From the NCBI RefSeq assembly GCF_000524195.1, contig NW_020170384.1:2345145-2409144 (forward strand): 64,000 bases of DNA, written 5' to 3'. Of this stretch, positions 14,279 to 26,682 are shown in pieces; the stretch's first letter is position 1; each line of letters starts with the position of its first letter. Made by a program: the position numbers and the translations under genes. Below the pieces are notes generated by a model. The model was not told where the DNA came from. It worked only from the letters and a program-made list of their open reading frames with translations, and did not search any database. This DNA comes from Echinococcus granulosus (taxonomy: Eukaryota; Platyhelminthes; Cestoda; Cyclophyllidea; Taeniidae).

Positions 14279-15337
14279 TGTAGCATCCCAAGACCTCTTT
14301 AAAGATGAACAGAAGGGCTAGGGAGAGGACGCAAGCATGGCTTAGCGACCATGCCGCTAAGAGGAAGTACAGTGGTCATGCCCTTCAGTGTCCGCGTAAC
14401 CTAAACGAATAATTGTAGTATTACGCTGACCCTTTCGCCTTTCAAGCGTCAGCTCTGACCCTCACCTTGGACAACCTTTAGCGTGGTCAGTGCTGTAGGA
14501 ATAACACCCAACAATCAACCGCACTAACCATTCCAATCGCGTGCAACAAAGACGATACCCGACTACATTGTACCCATTTCTCTTGGAAATTCCACTGGAT
14601 CTGGAGCTTTTTCCTATTTGGGTAATGTATCGAGGCATGAGTGAGTGTGCAGACCATCACGTATGTATGCTCATTGCAAGTGGTAGAAAACTGGCCTAAA
14701 AGCAGCGTCATTTAATAAAGGACGGTGTTTTAACATAGTTCATTTGGGATAAGGTTTCACGTCTATTTCTCTCTGTCACTTTGTTTTCACTTCAGCACTG
14801 CTCAGCCATATCTACCGGAATTCTATCTAGGCGGTAGAGAGGCGGCCGGGGGAAAGGTGTCGCAGGTTCACTTGAGTGTTATCTTTGTAGAGATACGGTA
14901 GGCAGCTCCGTAACGAACTTCTCCAGATAGTACATGACCACGGCAATTGTCGCTTTCGTTGTTAATAGCCTTCCCGCAGAACACGGGATTGAAGTAGTTG
15001 CCAAAGGTGGGCATCAATTTCAACTCTTCTGTTAGGAGTGGTTACAGATACTCTCATCACCGGCATGTGCTCTTCTTCCTTCACGCCAAAGTTTAGCATT
15101 CGGAAATGAAGACCAAAATTGTTGTTCTTTAAGATCGGATCCGCTTTCAGTGCCACAAATGTACCACTAAAGACTTCACTGAAGAAGAAAAAAGACACAA
15201 TACCTGAGCAGAATGCAAGTAAATGTAGAGAAGGGCTGGGGGCTACTGGCACGGTCCGAAGGCCATACCACTAAATGGAAGTCCAATGGCCCGCGTAACC
15301 AAAGAGAAGAGTTGGACAGACAATCAAAGTATTATAA
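14279..15337 (+). mobile_element. TRIM-like element, copy A (paired terminal repeats)
   Basis: A non-coding element of about 1.06 kb. The left terminal repeat is about 14279-14424 and is shortened by internal deletion. The right one is about 15151-15337 and ends in the shared CAATCAAAGTATTA motif. The right repeat has the family core GGCTACTGGCACGG...GGCCATACCAC, then GGAAGTCCAATGGC and CCGCGTAACC. The left repeat keeps GACCATGCCGC, GGAAGTACAGTGG and CCGCGTAACC. The interior aligns along its length with copies B and C, for example TTTAATAAAGGACGGTGTTT at 14712 against TTTAATAAAGGACGAGGTTT at 26092. No long open frame, tRNA-like primer site or polypurine tract is evident. The ends are placed by eye and may be off by 5-15 bp. 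Confidence 0.7.
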
Positions 15338-15705
15338 AGTCTTTGATGAGAGTAATATAAAACCGATTTTAATAGAAGCAATTTCCTAAAGCTCTACAAT
15401 CCTGGAGGTTTATTATTCACTGTTATTTGATTATCTTTTTATGGATGGATAGAATTCTTTACCGCAAGAAGGTACGGGATAGAGGACAAAACTTCACACT
15501 AAAATGTATAAAATGACTTAAATAAGGTTTTACGTGACTATAAATGGACGCGACAAGACAAATAATTGATCCCCTAGCCTTACATTTTTTAAAGTGGCCC
15601 GAAGTGGCACAATTGTCTCTGCCGATGTTTGAAATGCCTTAGACAACACGAACCACAAAGTGTAACGGATTCTGTTCCTACGAAAGGAATTCGCACACAA
15701 ATGTG

Positions 15706-15727
15706 CACACACACACACACACACACC
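15706..15727. repeat. (CA)11 microsatellite
   Basis: Eleven uninterrupted CA units directly after a GTG, within a larger region of CA/GT-biased sequence (15690-15870). Confidence 0.95.
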
Positions 15728-16175
15728 TGGTGCCCCATTCAAATTTTAAATGTCGTGGCAGAAAAAAACTTCGTGATTGTACGTGTGTGTGTCGTGAAGG
15801 CGCGCCCCGTCTCCTCCCCATTACTCATTTCTCGCGCCTGTACGCGCGCCCGTGCACACACAAACACCCCGGGAGATGTATAAATGGGCTATTTCAACAG
15901 CCCAACAGAGTTAACAAGGCTTGATTAATTAGCCAGTGTGGTCTCTTTTTGAGCCTCTGGTGGCCTCCAGCGGGGAGGCGGAAGGCGGAGGAGGCAAAAA
16001 AGAGGTGCCCCGAATAACCTTTACCTAATCCGTCGTTTCCGAGTGTACGCGCTTGCAGGCATACCTGCAGCGCTTACTTCACGCCTTAATTTGCCCCTAC
16101 CCCCTTTGCCTTCAGCACTTTACAAGAGGAAGAGAAGTTGACTGGTGGACACAGCTTTTTGCTGTCCACCCATTT

Positions 16176-16188
16176 CCCCCCCCCCCCC
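16176..16188. repeat. C13 homopolymer
   Basis: Thirteen C in a row, followed by ACCC. Apart from the general simple-repeat richness of this 5 kb, nothing ties it to a function. Confidence 0.95.
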
Positions 16189-17574
16189 ACCCAAAGTATT
16201 TGGGCGCATGCGTGCATATCTCGAATGGTGGGAGATGGCTTTATCTAATTAATAGCCCTGCATTGACCTATCACGTAGCCAAAGCTTACGAACGTGATTA
16301 CTATAGCTTCAAAACCACCACTTAAAGTAATTATGTATTAGAATACACAGGGCCTTGCAGTTTCCTGTAATTTTTCGCATTAGCCTTTTAGTCCTTCTGT
16401 GCGGTTATAATAAGATTATTTCCAAATCCCACCAGTCAAAACGACCACATTCACTGAAATGACTGTAAGATAGGTAAATTCACTTTAAAAAAGTCAACAG
16501 CAGTCTCTATTTTGCCTCCCGGATACCAAGGGAGAACATCAAGCAACGTGGAATACACCTCCAAAGATTTGTAACAATAGGACTCGAAACCGCCTCGACC
16601 TTCGGCAATGACCCATGCTTGGGTTTCTCATGATGGGTAGATGTGAAGCGTGACCACGTTTGAAGCCATCTACAAAAAATATTAAAGAAATTTGTAGGAA
16701 TAGTGCGCATTATTAGCTTGGTCTTAAGACCTGATGCCTTTCAATGTTGCAAGGAACTGAGAGAAACCCAGGCGGAAGACAAGACCGGATTAGAATGATA
16801 ACACAGGAGAAACAAGGGGTAGAGACAGGACGTGGTTTTAGAATTTTATTATTTCCTATGCATTTTAATCAGCGGTCCTGCTTCAGGCACATGTTTGATT
16901 GATTCAAGGTGAGTCCACTGTAGAACAGATCCAGAGAATAATCAGGTCTAAAAGAACTTAAAAGTATTATTATTCCAAATACCAGTTTTGTTCACTATAA
17001 AACACTTTTCACCTTTTCACGGACAGGAATGCTTTACGAATTACTTTTGCAAGTGGGTACTAATGATTCCGATTTGGGCCTCCTCTATACCAGCATAACT
17101 GACAGGCAAGTGGAGACATAGAAACCCACATGGAGTAAGCCGAAACAGCACTAAACGGCTCTGCATTGTTCTTGCACCGGGTTGCGCAGAGGGCGGTGAA
17201 TGCATCTAACATCTCGTTCAGCTAGAAGTGGGTTCGTTTAGTGGAAGTGGACTTCCCCAACTGTCACTCCAGCCCAGAGTGGTAATTTTTTGTGCTTCTC
17301 TGAAATGGAGGGTATGAATAAAAGAGGCTTTCAAAAAACTATTCACTGAAACCAAAAACTACCCTCCTGGGGCTCCACTCCCTTCCAAATCCGCAATCAT
17401 TCAGTACAGGTGAGGAGATTCGAGCTATTTGCTGCGTGTACTCCTGTTCTGCAGGCTTTCCAGTTCTTAAATAAAAGAATGGATATATGCGTATAGATAT
17501 TTTTGACAGAATGTGACTTAAAGTTGGGACAGTTTAGGACATGAATTTATGCGCACACACATCCACATGGATGC

Positions 17575-17604
17575 ATGCCTGCCTGCCTGCCTGCATGCAT
17601 GCAT
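17575..17604. repeat. Tandem GCCT then GCAT tetranucleotides
   Basis: About four units of GCCT run directly into three units of GCAT. This looks like a compound microsatellite grown from one seed. Confidence 0.9.
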
Positions 17605-17684
17605 ATTCAAATGCGGTGACAGTTGCTGTCCCCTCATTTTACGCGTTTATTCAACCTCACCATCCACAGTGAAGTGGAAGAGGT

Positions 17685-17715
17685 GGGGGGCAACCGGGGG
17701 GAGGGGGAGGTTGGG
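17685..17715 (+). repeat. G-quadruplex-like cluster
   Basis: Four G runs (6, 6, 5 and 3 G) are separated by loops of 5, 1 and 5 nt on the plus strand. This meets the usual G3+ N1-7 pattern for an intramolecular quadruplex. Confidence 0.75.
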
Positions 17716-18739
17716 CAGGCGAAGAAGGGGAGTGGTAGATTTAGCCGCTGAAAATGTGTTTTTTTTTTTTATCTCCCTCTGTCCCCTTCCCTTATCGTCG
17801 TAGCATTCGCAGAATGACATTTGGGCCTGTGGTTCGTTCACCTGGGTCAATGAAATGGTGTGACAGCTGATAAAACCGTGGCCTATGAATTCTGCATTTA
17901 TGACAGGAAGAAATGGGTTATTGTTTCACGTGCTACAATGCCATAAGGTCATACATTTTATGGACCCGAGAACATCTGTTTTCGAAACTTGAGAGACACA
18001 GCTCATGACTTCTTCGAGAAATCATCGTCAACTATGGATTGGTACTCCACCAGGATCGCAGAGGAAGATCTACCACCTCATTTTAGGTGCTTTGTTATTC
18101 TGTGACATTGCCGCCAAATCCGTTAAACAGGTTGATGGTGCCACTGAATAACTAATGAATGTACCTGTTTTTGGAACAAGATCATCCTACAATCTCCTGG
18201 GTATAAGCGTCACATATTTGTGACACTGGGCGCATGTAAGCGGATGTGACTCTGGGAATGACGTTGCAAGAACTAACAAAAGGCATGTTTGATCAAGTGG
18301 GATTAAAAAAAGGTAAGCAGCGTTAAAAGGTAAATAATGTTAATTTCTCAAAAATAGCTAAAAAGTTACCTTTTCCAAGGTGGTATGAGAAATATTTGCG
18401 GGGGCTGACAAGAGGGTAAGGAAAAATTTTGCAGAATTAGGTGGAAATGATGAACATAATTAAACGCAGTTGATCATTTTGAGTTTAGAAAAGTTTGACA
18501 AACTGAGAGCATCAAAACAATCATAATTCGAAGGTGAGATTGCAGCAGCAGTCATCTATCCCGCTGAGGTCAGCTACCATCCCACAAAATTTTCTCTCCA
18601 AATTCTTTTCCCACGGACCCGTATTTTCAGCAAAAAAGGAGGGCGAGTGAGTAGATTACAGCTGACAACAGGATATCGTCTGGCGCCAGCGATCACTGGC
18701 CTTACCTGTATAGGTATACCTATGCGGTAGGAGATGTTA

Positions 18740-19102
18740 TCACCTCCCCAGAGGGCAGGGAGTACAAATTGAATCATGCCGTGCATGTGGACTCCCGCTT
18801 ACGTGTTTGGAACGCCCGATTTTGCTTGTTTGTCTCAACAAGAAAGCAGCAAGTGGGGAGAAACAGAAGGGGGGGGGGGAGAACGAGAGGTCTGTTTTTG
18901 CCCACAACAAGTTGATCAGATAAGTGGCCATTACTAACTGCGCCTGGAGCCTTTCAGTTGGAAAACTGGTAGTGGCAGTGGTGCTAGAGGAAGAGAAGAA
19001 AAACAAATCTTCGTAGCCTTCCTTTTCTTTCTCCTTCACCTCTTCCTCCTCGTCTTCGTCTTCTAATTCTTCACCTTCTTTAATTTTAGGCGGTACTACC
19101 AT
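18740..19102 (-). other. Doubtful acidic open frame over a polypurine tract
   Basis: A 120-codon frame starts at an ATG. Residues 8-29 are almost all Glu, Asp or Lys, followed by short Phe, Ser and Thr runs. The DNA below it is a simple GAA/GAG/GAC-rich purine tract, which by itself can keep one frame open. The second half has no recognisable feature, and no family is suggested. I list it because its length exceeds most chance frames here, but I think it is more likely low-complexity DNA than a gene. Confidence 0.15.
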
Positions 19103-20757
19103 TTTTTACCACAAGAGAAAACTAGAAACAACAAGCATATGATAAGAGAAGTTTAATTTGAAATCTCATAATTGATGACGATTGGAGGAATTTTAACAAA
19201 TAGGAAGTAATAATAAGCGCCAAAGATAATACTTATGTATTTTTTTTCTTTAAAACCCTATTTCAGTTTTCTAGATAACAGCACCCTTCTTTTTTTAATA
19301 AAAACCATAAAGATAAGAGAAGCCTTGCCTAAATTAGATTTCGAACACTGAATTTTTAGTCTGCACTTTAAATTCATCTCCAGAAATTCACTTTACTTTC
19401 TTAATTAAGCCTAGAACTGGAAAGGTACTACGTATAGAAAGTGGGATGATTGATCGTTTCCTTTTTTAACTGATAGGATAACTTTTTGGTGAGTTTTCTT
19501 AGAAATGTCATTTTCACAGCTGACAAATAACTCCAAGTTTGACTATTTTTATGTCTGGATTCACTCTTCCAGTAAAATATAGGACTGGTAAGTATCGGAG
19601 AAGGTACATCTGGGGATCGCCTCGGCATAAAATTTTAGGGCATGGAGGGGTTAAATTTTCAGTTGGACGGCTGAAGAGGTGAGCCGGCGGGTGGACAGCG
19701 TCTCGCAAACAATGTCACCAGTTTCATGTTTAATAGGCCCTGCTAGAAGACACCTTCGCGCTGTCCTCATTCCCACAAAGCCACAGAGAGGGAGAGAGAT
19801 AGAGAGGAAGAAAGTAGGACCAATTTTCTTAAGATACGACATCCTTCTTTTCCCCACTCACCCCACCTATAGACCAGAGAGGTAAAAGAGAGGTAAGGTG
19901 AGCCGGTTCGACGCTACAATTCTCGTCTCGGGTGTGGGAATGTGGACCACCCGTCACGGAGGCACGCGGTGTGCAAGCGCCTTTGTTAAGTTACAGTTGA
20001 CACGAGGCTTAGAGGGCAGTCTTCTTCATCACCTCCTGCCCTGTATTTGAGATGACAAATTGTGGGGTTTTGACTTGAGCAGCTAGTTCTCGTGACTGCT
20101 CGTCTGTGTGTGCGTCGCACATGCCACCAAAAAGTTATTTGGTGGTTCCCGAATCGAGCTCCACAACTTTGCAGTGGAAATCAAAGCAGCTTAATCAAGA
20201 GTGGAGTGAAATCACCCTTTCGCATTCGTTTTTTAAATCTTGGATTCGACCTATTGGTAAATTTCAATCAGTGGTTCCATAAGTTTAATGTGTTCTCAAT
20301 GTCCTATGCACACTCAATTTCCGAGCCCTAGAGGAACACCAACCACTATAATTTTAAATGCCTTATGACATCAGTTTTCATCACATTTGTTGACAAATTC
20401 ATCTGCTCTCGATTATAGCCAAAAAGTGTAATAATTATTCTACCGAGAAGATCCAACGTCTATTTTAATGTTTTAACTGAACCGCTGATCAAACGACTTG
20501 AAAACTGGATTGTCACGTTTACGTGCCATTGGTTGGGAACTTGTTGAAAGGATAGTTATGCAAGTCGTGCTTCCCTTAACGAGAAGGCAAAAATGAAGTT
20601 TTAATGTTTATTTTCTCCTCCTCGGAAACTGACTCTTAGGGAAACATTTGATAGAGCTTGGAGTACCTGTTAGTGCCATAGGTGTTAAAACATTATCAGA
20701 TCTTCCTGCCTAAGTAACCTTATTCCACTACATGTGGCAAAAAGATCATCTATAAAA

Positions 20758-21822
20758 TGTCGAGTGTTCTTGCAAATAAAACTAAAACAAAATAGAAGAA
20801 ATTTTTGGGCCTTGAAACCACTTAGCTTTTGGTACTTCGGCAGGGCGGCGTGGCCTCTGGGTCATGCCAGTAGGCCCCAAAGTCTTTCTCTGCGTCTATG
20901 ATACATATTTCCCCTAGTATTATGTCTTCTTCCATCTTTAAGAAAGACCTAGAGCACTATTATGGTGGCAGCGGAAATTAAACCCTAATGCTAAGGGAAA
21001 ACTACCCCAATTTTCATTATTGAGTGGTCATCCTTAGAGCAACGGAAGAAGGGCATCTGTTGCAGATGGGAGAATCTGTAACGATCCATAGCAGATTGTT
21101 TAAAATGAAGTTCACATCCGGCAACCACTCCGACCTTGCATACTGAAGGAATGTTATTATCAACTAAAGCGAAGCAAGCAGTAGCCATTAAACCATCTAG
21201 AAAAGTTCGTTATGGGTCTAAGTAAACCCACGATATTTCCCTCTCCTCTCAACTATCTTAATGGAACCCAGATCGACAAGCGGATAGAGAGCCCTGAGAT
21301 AAGAATAAATTGATAAGGAGGAACCTTATCCCTGTAGAGCTACTTCAACCCTCATCCTTTATTAGAGGGCCCTGCTTTTGGGTCAGTGTTCTCACAACCA
21401 CTGAGAGACATACGAGATGTACAGATGTGCTCTCAATGCAGTTTTCAAACAGGACAAAACTCTAAATCATGTGGAACTGCCAAGCGAAATCAATGACGAT
21501 CCATTCAGGTAAAGTCTCAGTTGCATACGAATTCGATGAATGGTGAGGTTGGTTCGTGGATGCTTTCTCACTGTCTCGACTACTTTTTAGTAGGCAACCC
21601 GGGATGTCGACAAAAAGCAGCGTCGGGGATGATGCTTTAAGGAGAATAAGGGCTATATAATTCCTCGCTTTAGTTACGCAGACACTGAAGGCCCTGCGAT
21701 TGTGCTTCCTCTGGGCAGCCTGACCTCCAGGTTAGGGCAGTGGCCTCAATCGCATCTGCATGTCGGCAATACATATTCATTCAAGTATCATGTCTTCTTA
21801 CGTCTTCGAGAAAGCCTTGACA
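20758..21822 (-). mobile_element. TRIM-like element, copy D (reverse orientation)
   Basis: About 1.07 kb, in reverse orientation to copies A, B and C. Terminal repeats lie at about 20758-20956 (199 bp) and 21630-21822 (193 bp), in direct orientation to each other. Both share TACTTC(G) or GCTTCC, then a (G)GGCGGCGTGGCCTC-like core, (G)ATACATATT, and (AT)TATGTCTTCTT close to the inner or outer edge. The outer and inner ends read TG...CA. The interior matches copy E nearly throughout: GATGGGAGAATCT at 21065 corresponds to AATGGGAGAATCT at 28160, and GGTTCGTGGATG occurs in both. No coding capacity is visible. Confidence 0.75.
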
Positions 21823-22548
21823 TTATGTGCTATACCTTAAAAAGGTGGCTTGTTCTAAAAGAAATTCAATGGCATTTTAAAATTCTTTAGTCAAAATAAA
21901 TTCGCTGCTAAAAAACCTCGCTTGGAAATAATTGGTTCTAATTTTCCATGAAAATGTTTCCATGAGGTATCCTACAATCTCGCTACCCAACTATAATGCA
22001 GACAGAAGTAGGATCTTACTGTTTTACATTCTTACCGCCACCTATTTACTTGACAAAATAAAGTTCTAGTTTGGCGAAATTCTGGCAAACAAAGATGGGT
22101 TGGATAACGGCGAACACATCGCAAAAGGACTGCATAAGTTTCCATTGTTTTAGATCAATTTTACTTCATGGGAAATTCACATTTTGTAAACCAAAAGTGC
22201 AGCTAATTACAGTATCCTAGGGCCAATTCGGCCTGAAATTTCCCAAACCACTGACAAACATACCGGTGCCTGTGTGAATATTTGTGACAAATGCGACGGC
22301 ACCAACGGCATTCGCCGAGTAATCTCCCGTGACAAATCTGGGATACTTGATTTGGTATCACTGTTTTTGGGAAAAATCAAACACAAATGGCAAGGCCAGA
22401 TTTGCTTAGACAAAATAGACACTCCTATCACACCAATTAACTGAAAGTGAGGATCTTTGGATGTGACGGTTACAAGTACTCCGTAATTTGGCGGCATGGT
22501 TGTGAAGATTTAAGTTACTCTATCTGATCCAAGGCGCTATCACGTTAA
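21823..22548. other. Gene-free interval with a short Cys-bearing open frame
   Basis: Between two repeat-family members. On the plus strand, about 22190-22443 is open for some 84 codons without a clear start. It contains a C-V-N-I-C-D-K-C cluster followed by charged residues (GKIKHKWQGQ). On the opposite strand 22207-22497 is also open (96 codons). With both strands open and no family match, I do not call a gene. Confidence 0.3.
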
Positions 22549-22752
22549 TTTTCACTAGGGAAACTTAAGAAGGTCAGCGACATGAGACCCCTCTGAGTAC
22601 GAATTAAGATATAGTACGGGAACGGAATGTGGAGCCAAAGTAGAAAGGGGTTGGGGCTACCTGCATAGCTCGGACGACATGCCGCCTGGCAAACATACAT
22701 TGGCGAAGCCCCTAAGTGGCCCTTTACCAAAAGCTAGAGCTAAGCAATTACA
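22549..22752 (+). mobile_element. Lone terminal repeat of the TRIM-like family
   Basis: A single terminal repeat of about 200 bp. It carries the GGGGCTACCTGCAT...GACATGCCGCC core, GGCGAAGCCCCTAAGTGGCCC and a GCAATTACA end. No family interior follows or precedes it, as expected for a solo terminal repeat left by recombination. The left edge is approximate. Confidence 0.6.
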
Positions 22753-24407
22753 TTCTAAATGAAAAATTAACGCTAAATAAGTAAAAAGACACTAATTATT
22801 TTAGTTTTTATATCATACATTGATACTGTAGCGATGGATACACCCTAAAAAGGCCTTGTTCTGGATTCTGGACCGGTGAATTGCATTCCTCCAGCTGGAA
22901 AGCGGAAGGTTCGATCGCGCAAAACCACGCTAATGGGGATATTTGCCATTATAGTTGAGGTATAAATCAGTGTCACTGTGGCCATTGGATCTTCTCCTCA
23001 ATTTAGGGCTAAGAAATTATGTTCTACCTCTTCCTCCCCTCCCCCCCTTGACCAGCCCGTGAACCACCACCGGATTTTCCAGTACAGGAACAAAGATAAA
23101 ATATTGGAGCCAGTTGCAGTGGCCTCTACTAAAGCGTTCTAGAGGCTGCCTTAATTAAACATTCACAAAGTACATCAGTCAGTCCTTAGAAAAAATTGTG
23201 AGAAATATCGCCCATATATACCATACTCTTTTAAAATGTCAACTTTCGCAGTGACCAATTTGCGAACTAAAATAGAGTTCTATACTTCTCAACGCTTATT
23301 CATCAAAAAGATACTTGTTAAAGTAAAACTATAATGTACTGCTTCCTTTACAAATTGACAAACTTATTTGTGAGACAGAACGTTCATGGCTTCCAATCGG
23401 TCACATCGAACTGTCATGCCTATTAGCGTGAGAGACGCGGAGGGCCAAGGTCTTAAGACCAAAGGTCAGAGTAATAAGGTAGATCAAGGCACCTACTTCA
23501 TATGCAACCTTATTATCTCCTCCTCAGAAAGCCATTGTATCCGCACACTCCATGGTCTCCCGAATAACTTAAGTCTTCTTGATTTTTAGCATTGTATACG
23601 AAAAAGGTGCTTGAAGAAAGCATGATTTATACTGTCAGTCTGTTCTCCTCAGCAGCACAGGCTAACCGTATTTGCTCCACCGTGGTAGGTTTCTGAGGCG
23701 GAGAAAAAACTGCCTCAAGGCCTAATACTTTTCCCTTTTCTCTGCGTTTCGCCCACCTCTCCATTCAAATCGTACTGTGGCAATAAGGGCAGCAGTTGTT
23801 GTTAGCTTGTGTATTTAGACTCCGTTCCGAAGTATGGCAGAGTAGGGGGAAGTGTGGAATTTATTTTGAAAAGCCCCATCTACAGGCAAGGCGGGTAAAG
23901 CAAAGCGAGACCACCCCAAGTGTTACTACCGACTAATTTGTCTTTGAATTTTGGCCTTATGTTGATTCTTTCAGTTATCCATCCATTTAACAGACTGTAG
24001 AAGAAAACTTTACTCTCTCGAGGATGTTACTTCAAAAATGGAGTTGCAGTTAGTTTGCAACTTTTGAAAGGGTGTTATAAACATGAAAGATGGAGTCAAA
24101 GTAGTCGTTATTGTTGGATGGCACCTTATTTAGGCATTTGTTTACCTTGTTTGTAAACAAGTGTTGCAAATGTGCCCTGCGTCTTATAGAAGAGCAGAGA
24201 TTTATGGTAATGTCACCTTGTGCAGGAGACTTTTGTGGTTTTGGGAGGAAGTATGCTCAGTTTTTTTTATTTGAGATGACCATTACAGGCTTAAAATAGG
24301 GTAAAAAGGAATGAAATAATTAAAAAGTGGAATCGACAAAGCTTTTTTTTGAATTTTGATAGAAGCGACTGTCATTTTAAGCTTTAATAGACACAGAACA
24401 CATAAAG
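22753..24407. other. Gene-free interval
   Basis: Nothing recognised. There is a CCTCTTCCTCCCCTCCCCCC pyrimidine patch near 23028-23048. The remainder is unique-looking AT-moderate sequence with no supported exon. Confidence 0.4.
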
Positions 24408-24590
24408 CGCCCTGAGACTTTCTTGAAGACGAAATAAGGCACAATACTCTGGTAGGAAATGCATTGGTCACGGAGAGCAGGGATTGGACCTATTGCCATA
24501 TCCGGAGGCCAGGCCTCCCGGCAAATGGATCCTAGCGGAGCCCTAAGTGCCCCGTTGCCCAAACCTCAGGTTAAAAAACATTTAAAGAGG
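24408..24590 (+). mobile_element. Lone terminal repeat of the TRIM-like family
   Basis: Matches the terminal-repeat order: TTGAAGACGAAATAAGGCAC, AATACTCTGGTAGGAAATGC, CCATATCCGGAGGCC, then the well-conserved TAGCGGAGCCCTAAGTGCCC near 24530-24550. The right part is decayed into an A-rich tail. No interior adjoins it, so it is a solo repeat or a truncated copy. Confidence 0.65.
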
Positions 24591-25610
24591 ATGATTTTAT
24601 GAAAGGGAACCTCTTTGAACAAATTCTTAGGCTTTTAAATCTTGTTAGTCAATTAAAGTAGCAAAAACCTGACCTTCAAACTACATTCGAACCCAACTTT
24701 TGATAATTTCATACGTCTTCCACAAATTACATAGCTGAATGCTATGACAAGTTTGAGTCTAGAGATCTCTTCAGTCTTCTAGTCCATTCTGTTTATATGT
24801 GGATGAAACACCGATTTGTGTTAGGCCACGAATGAAGAGTTGCCTTTTTTACAATGTTTACCGCTTGATACTTCACCTAGGTGGGAAATTTAAGTTACTG
24901 AGAGAATGCGGAAAAGCGCCCTGGTTGACTAAAAGGATTTCGTGGACAGAATCAAACATGGATTTTAACTGGTCTGCGCTGACGTGTTGCTGCTCGCAGA
25001 AGACATTCTGCTAGCAAATCAGACAGTGGGGTCGTAAGTTCCTAAGGTGTGATTTGTCTCTAGGTTATGTGACAACCCGGAGGCTTGAGTATGAAGTTTT
25101 CCTCCTAAAAGCATCTCATTCGATGCGAGGCAATGCGGGACTTTTGATTTTTTGGCAAATAAAGCGAACTAAATTCCTCAGCTAAAAGAGGTCACCAGAG
25201 GACGGTAAAATAAAATATTTTAAGTGTTATCTATGGTTAATATATTTGTTGTTCAACCAATTTAGCCTCACTTATTATTTCCTTTAAAATTATTTTGGAG
25301 TGATTTTTGTCTCAGAACGGAGGAACAAGTGTCAAACGCTGTTATAGACAATGTGTACACTGAGAAAGTTGACTACTCTACGAAGTAAGTCCAACTTCTA
25401 ATGAATGTCTTGTTACACACACTTATTGGGAAACTTTTGTCATTGGAATGAAAAAGTTGCAGTCCTCTTCCTGAAATGTGACCAAGGAACTTGTAAGGTC
25501 TATCGGTCAGAGTGATCATTTTCTAATGCAAGACAAATTTTCATGCGAATTTAATATGAAGTACATAATCTTTTGTGGCAGGTTTTTGTCCATTAATGAA
25601 ACAATTAAAG
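24591..25610. other. Gene-free interval
   Basis: No supported exon, RNA gene or repeat. Bounded on both sides by members of the TRIM-like family in the same orientation. I could not align its sequence with the family interior. Confidence 0.4.
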
Positions 25611-26682
25611 TGCCCCTAGTCTTTGCTAAAGACGAATGAAGATACAATATCTGGGTAGAATATGTGTTGTTGATGTAGGGAAGGGCTTGAGGTGGGGGCT
25701 ACTGGTATGACCCAGGGGCCAAGTTTCCCAGCAGAAGTAAAATGACAGAACTCTAAGTGCCCGCGAAATCAAAATGACAAATTAACCAAACAAAAAGGAT
25801 TAAGAAGCCTTCCTCCTCTTTTAATCGTCGTCCCTATGTCTCTCCTTTTGGTCAACCCCCGGTGACAGCCGTCAAAACGTAAGGAAAATCATCCACGAAT
25901 CGACCACGCCAGTCGTTCTATTTGAGTGCAGCTAGAAGGATATTTGACCGAAACTTCTCTGATCTCCACTGGCAGTTCTACTGGATCCGCAGTTCCGTCC
26001 TGTTACGAAAACTGTATTGAGGGAAGGGGAATGTGCAGACCATTACGTACGTTCATTACCAGGGGTAAGAACACTGGTCTAACTCAGTCATTTAATAAAG
26101 GACGAGGTTTGAAGTAGTTCCATGGGCATAAGCTTTCGCCTCTGCTCCTCCTTACCAATTTGTTCTCGCTTCAGATCAGTCCACCCATATATCTATCTGG
26201 GTTCTCTACAGCTAGTAGAGAGATGGAGAAAGAGGTATCTTGGATTAACCTAAGTGAAATCTTTATACAGCTGCCGTAGATAGCTCCCTAACGGACTCTT
26301 TAGGTGGTTTACGGCCTTGATTAATGTCGCCTTAGTTGTTAATGACTTTTCTGTAGAACACAGACTGGGGTAGCTCCTGAAGGTAAACGTCATACTCAAC
26401 TTCTTCTTTCTTCACGTTAATGTTCATCACTTAGCAGTAGAAATTGGGAATGTTGTCTCTTGAGATCGAAATCGTTTTAAGCTGCTAACAACGTGGCACG
26501 CCGAAAATACCCTGACAAAGGAAAAGACATGATATTAGGGCAGAATGTGTATCATTGACGCAGAGTAGGGTTGGGATGCTGCTGATGTGGCCGGCGGCTA
26601 TGCTGTTCAGCGGAAGTACAATCGCGAAGACTTAGTTACCCATAGAGGCAAAACGCGGCGTTAAACAATCAAAATGCTGAAA
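25611..26682 (+). mobile_element. TRIM-like element, copy B (best plus-strand copy)
   Basis: About 1.07 kb with terminal repeats at about 25611-25805 (starting TGCCCCTAG) and 26494-26682 (ending near CAATCAAAATGCTG). Shared landmarks in the two repeats include CTAAAGACGAATGAAGATAC against AAGGAAAAGACATGATATTAG, GGGTAGAATATGTGTTGTTGA against GGGCAGAATGTGTATCATTGA, and GCAGAAGTAAAATG against GCGGAAGTACAATCG. The interior aligns with copy C (for example CACCCATATATCTATCTGGG against CCATACCTACCTATCTGGG) and with copy A. Divergence between the two repeats of this one copy is heavy, so the insertion is old. No open frame, polypurine tract or intact target-site duplication was found. Confidence 0.75.

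Larger units (their letters stand above)
15338..20757. other. Gene-free stretch rich in simple repeats
   Basis: No supported gene. It contains a CA microsatellite (15706-15727), a C13 run (16176-16188), a GCCT/GCAT tandem patch (17575-17604), a G-quadruplex-like cluster (17685-17715), a T12 run (17759-17770) and a G11 run (18869-18879). On the minus strand at 18740-19102 an open frame of 120 codons begins with a Glu/Asp-rich stretch. It overlaps a polypyrimidine tract on the plus strand and is listed separately as doubtful. Confidence 0.5.

Noticed and set aside
22890..22930. GGTTCGATCGCGC resembling a tRNA B box
   Set aside because: No matching A box, acceptor stem or cloverleaf could be arranged around it.
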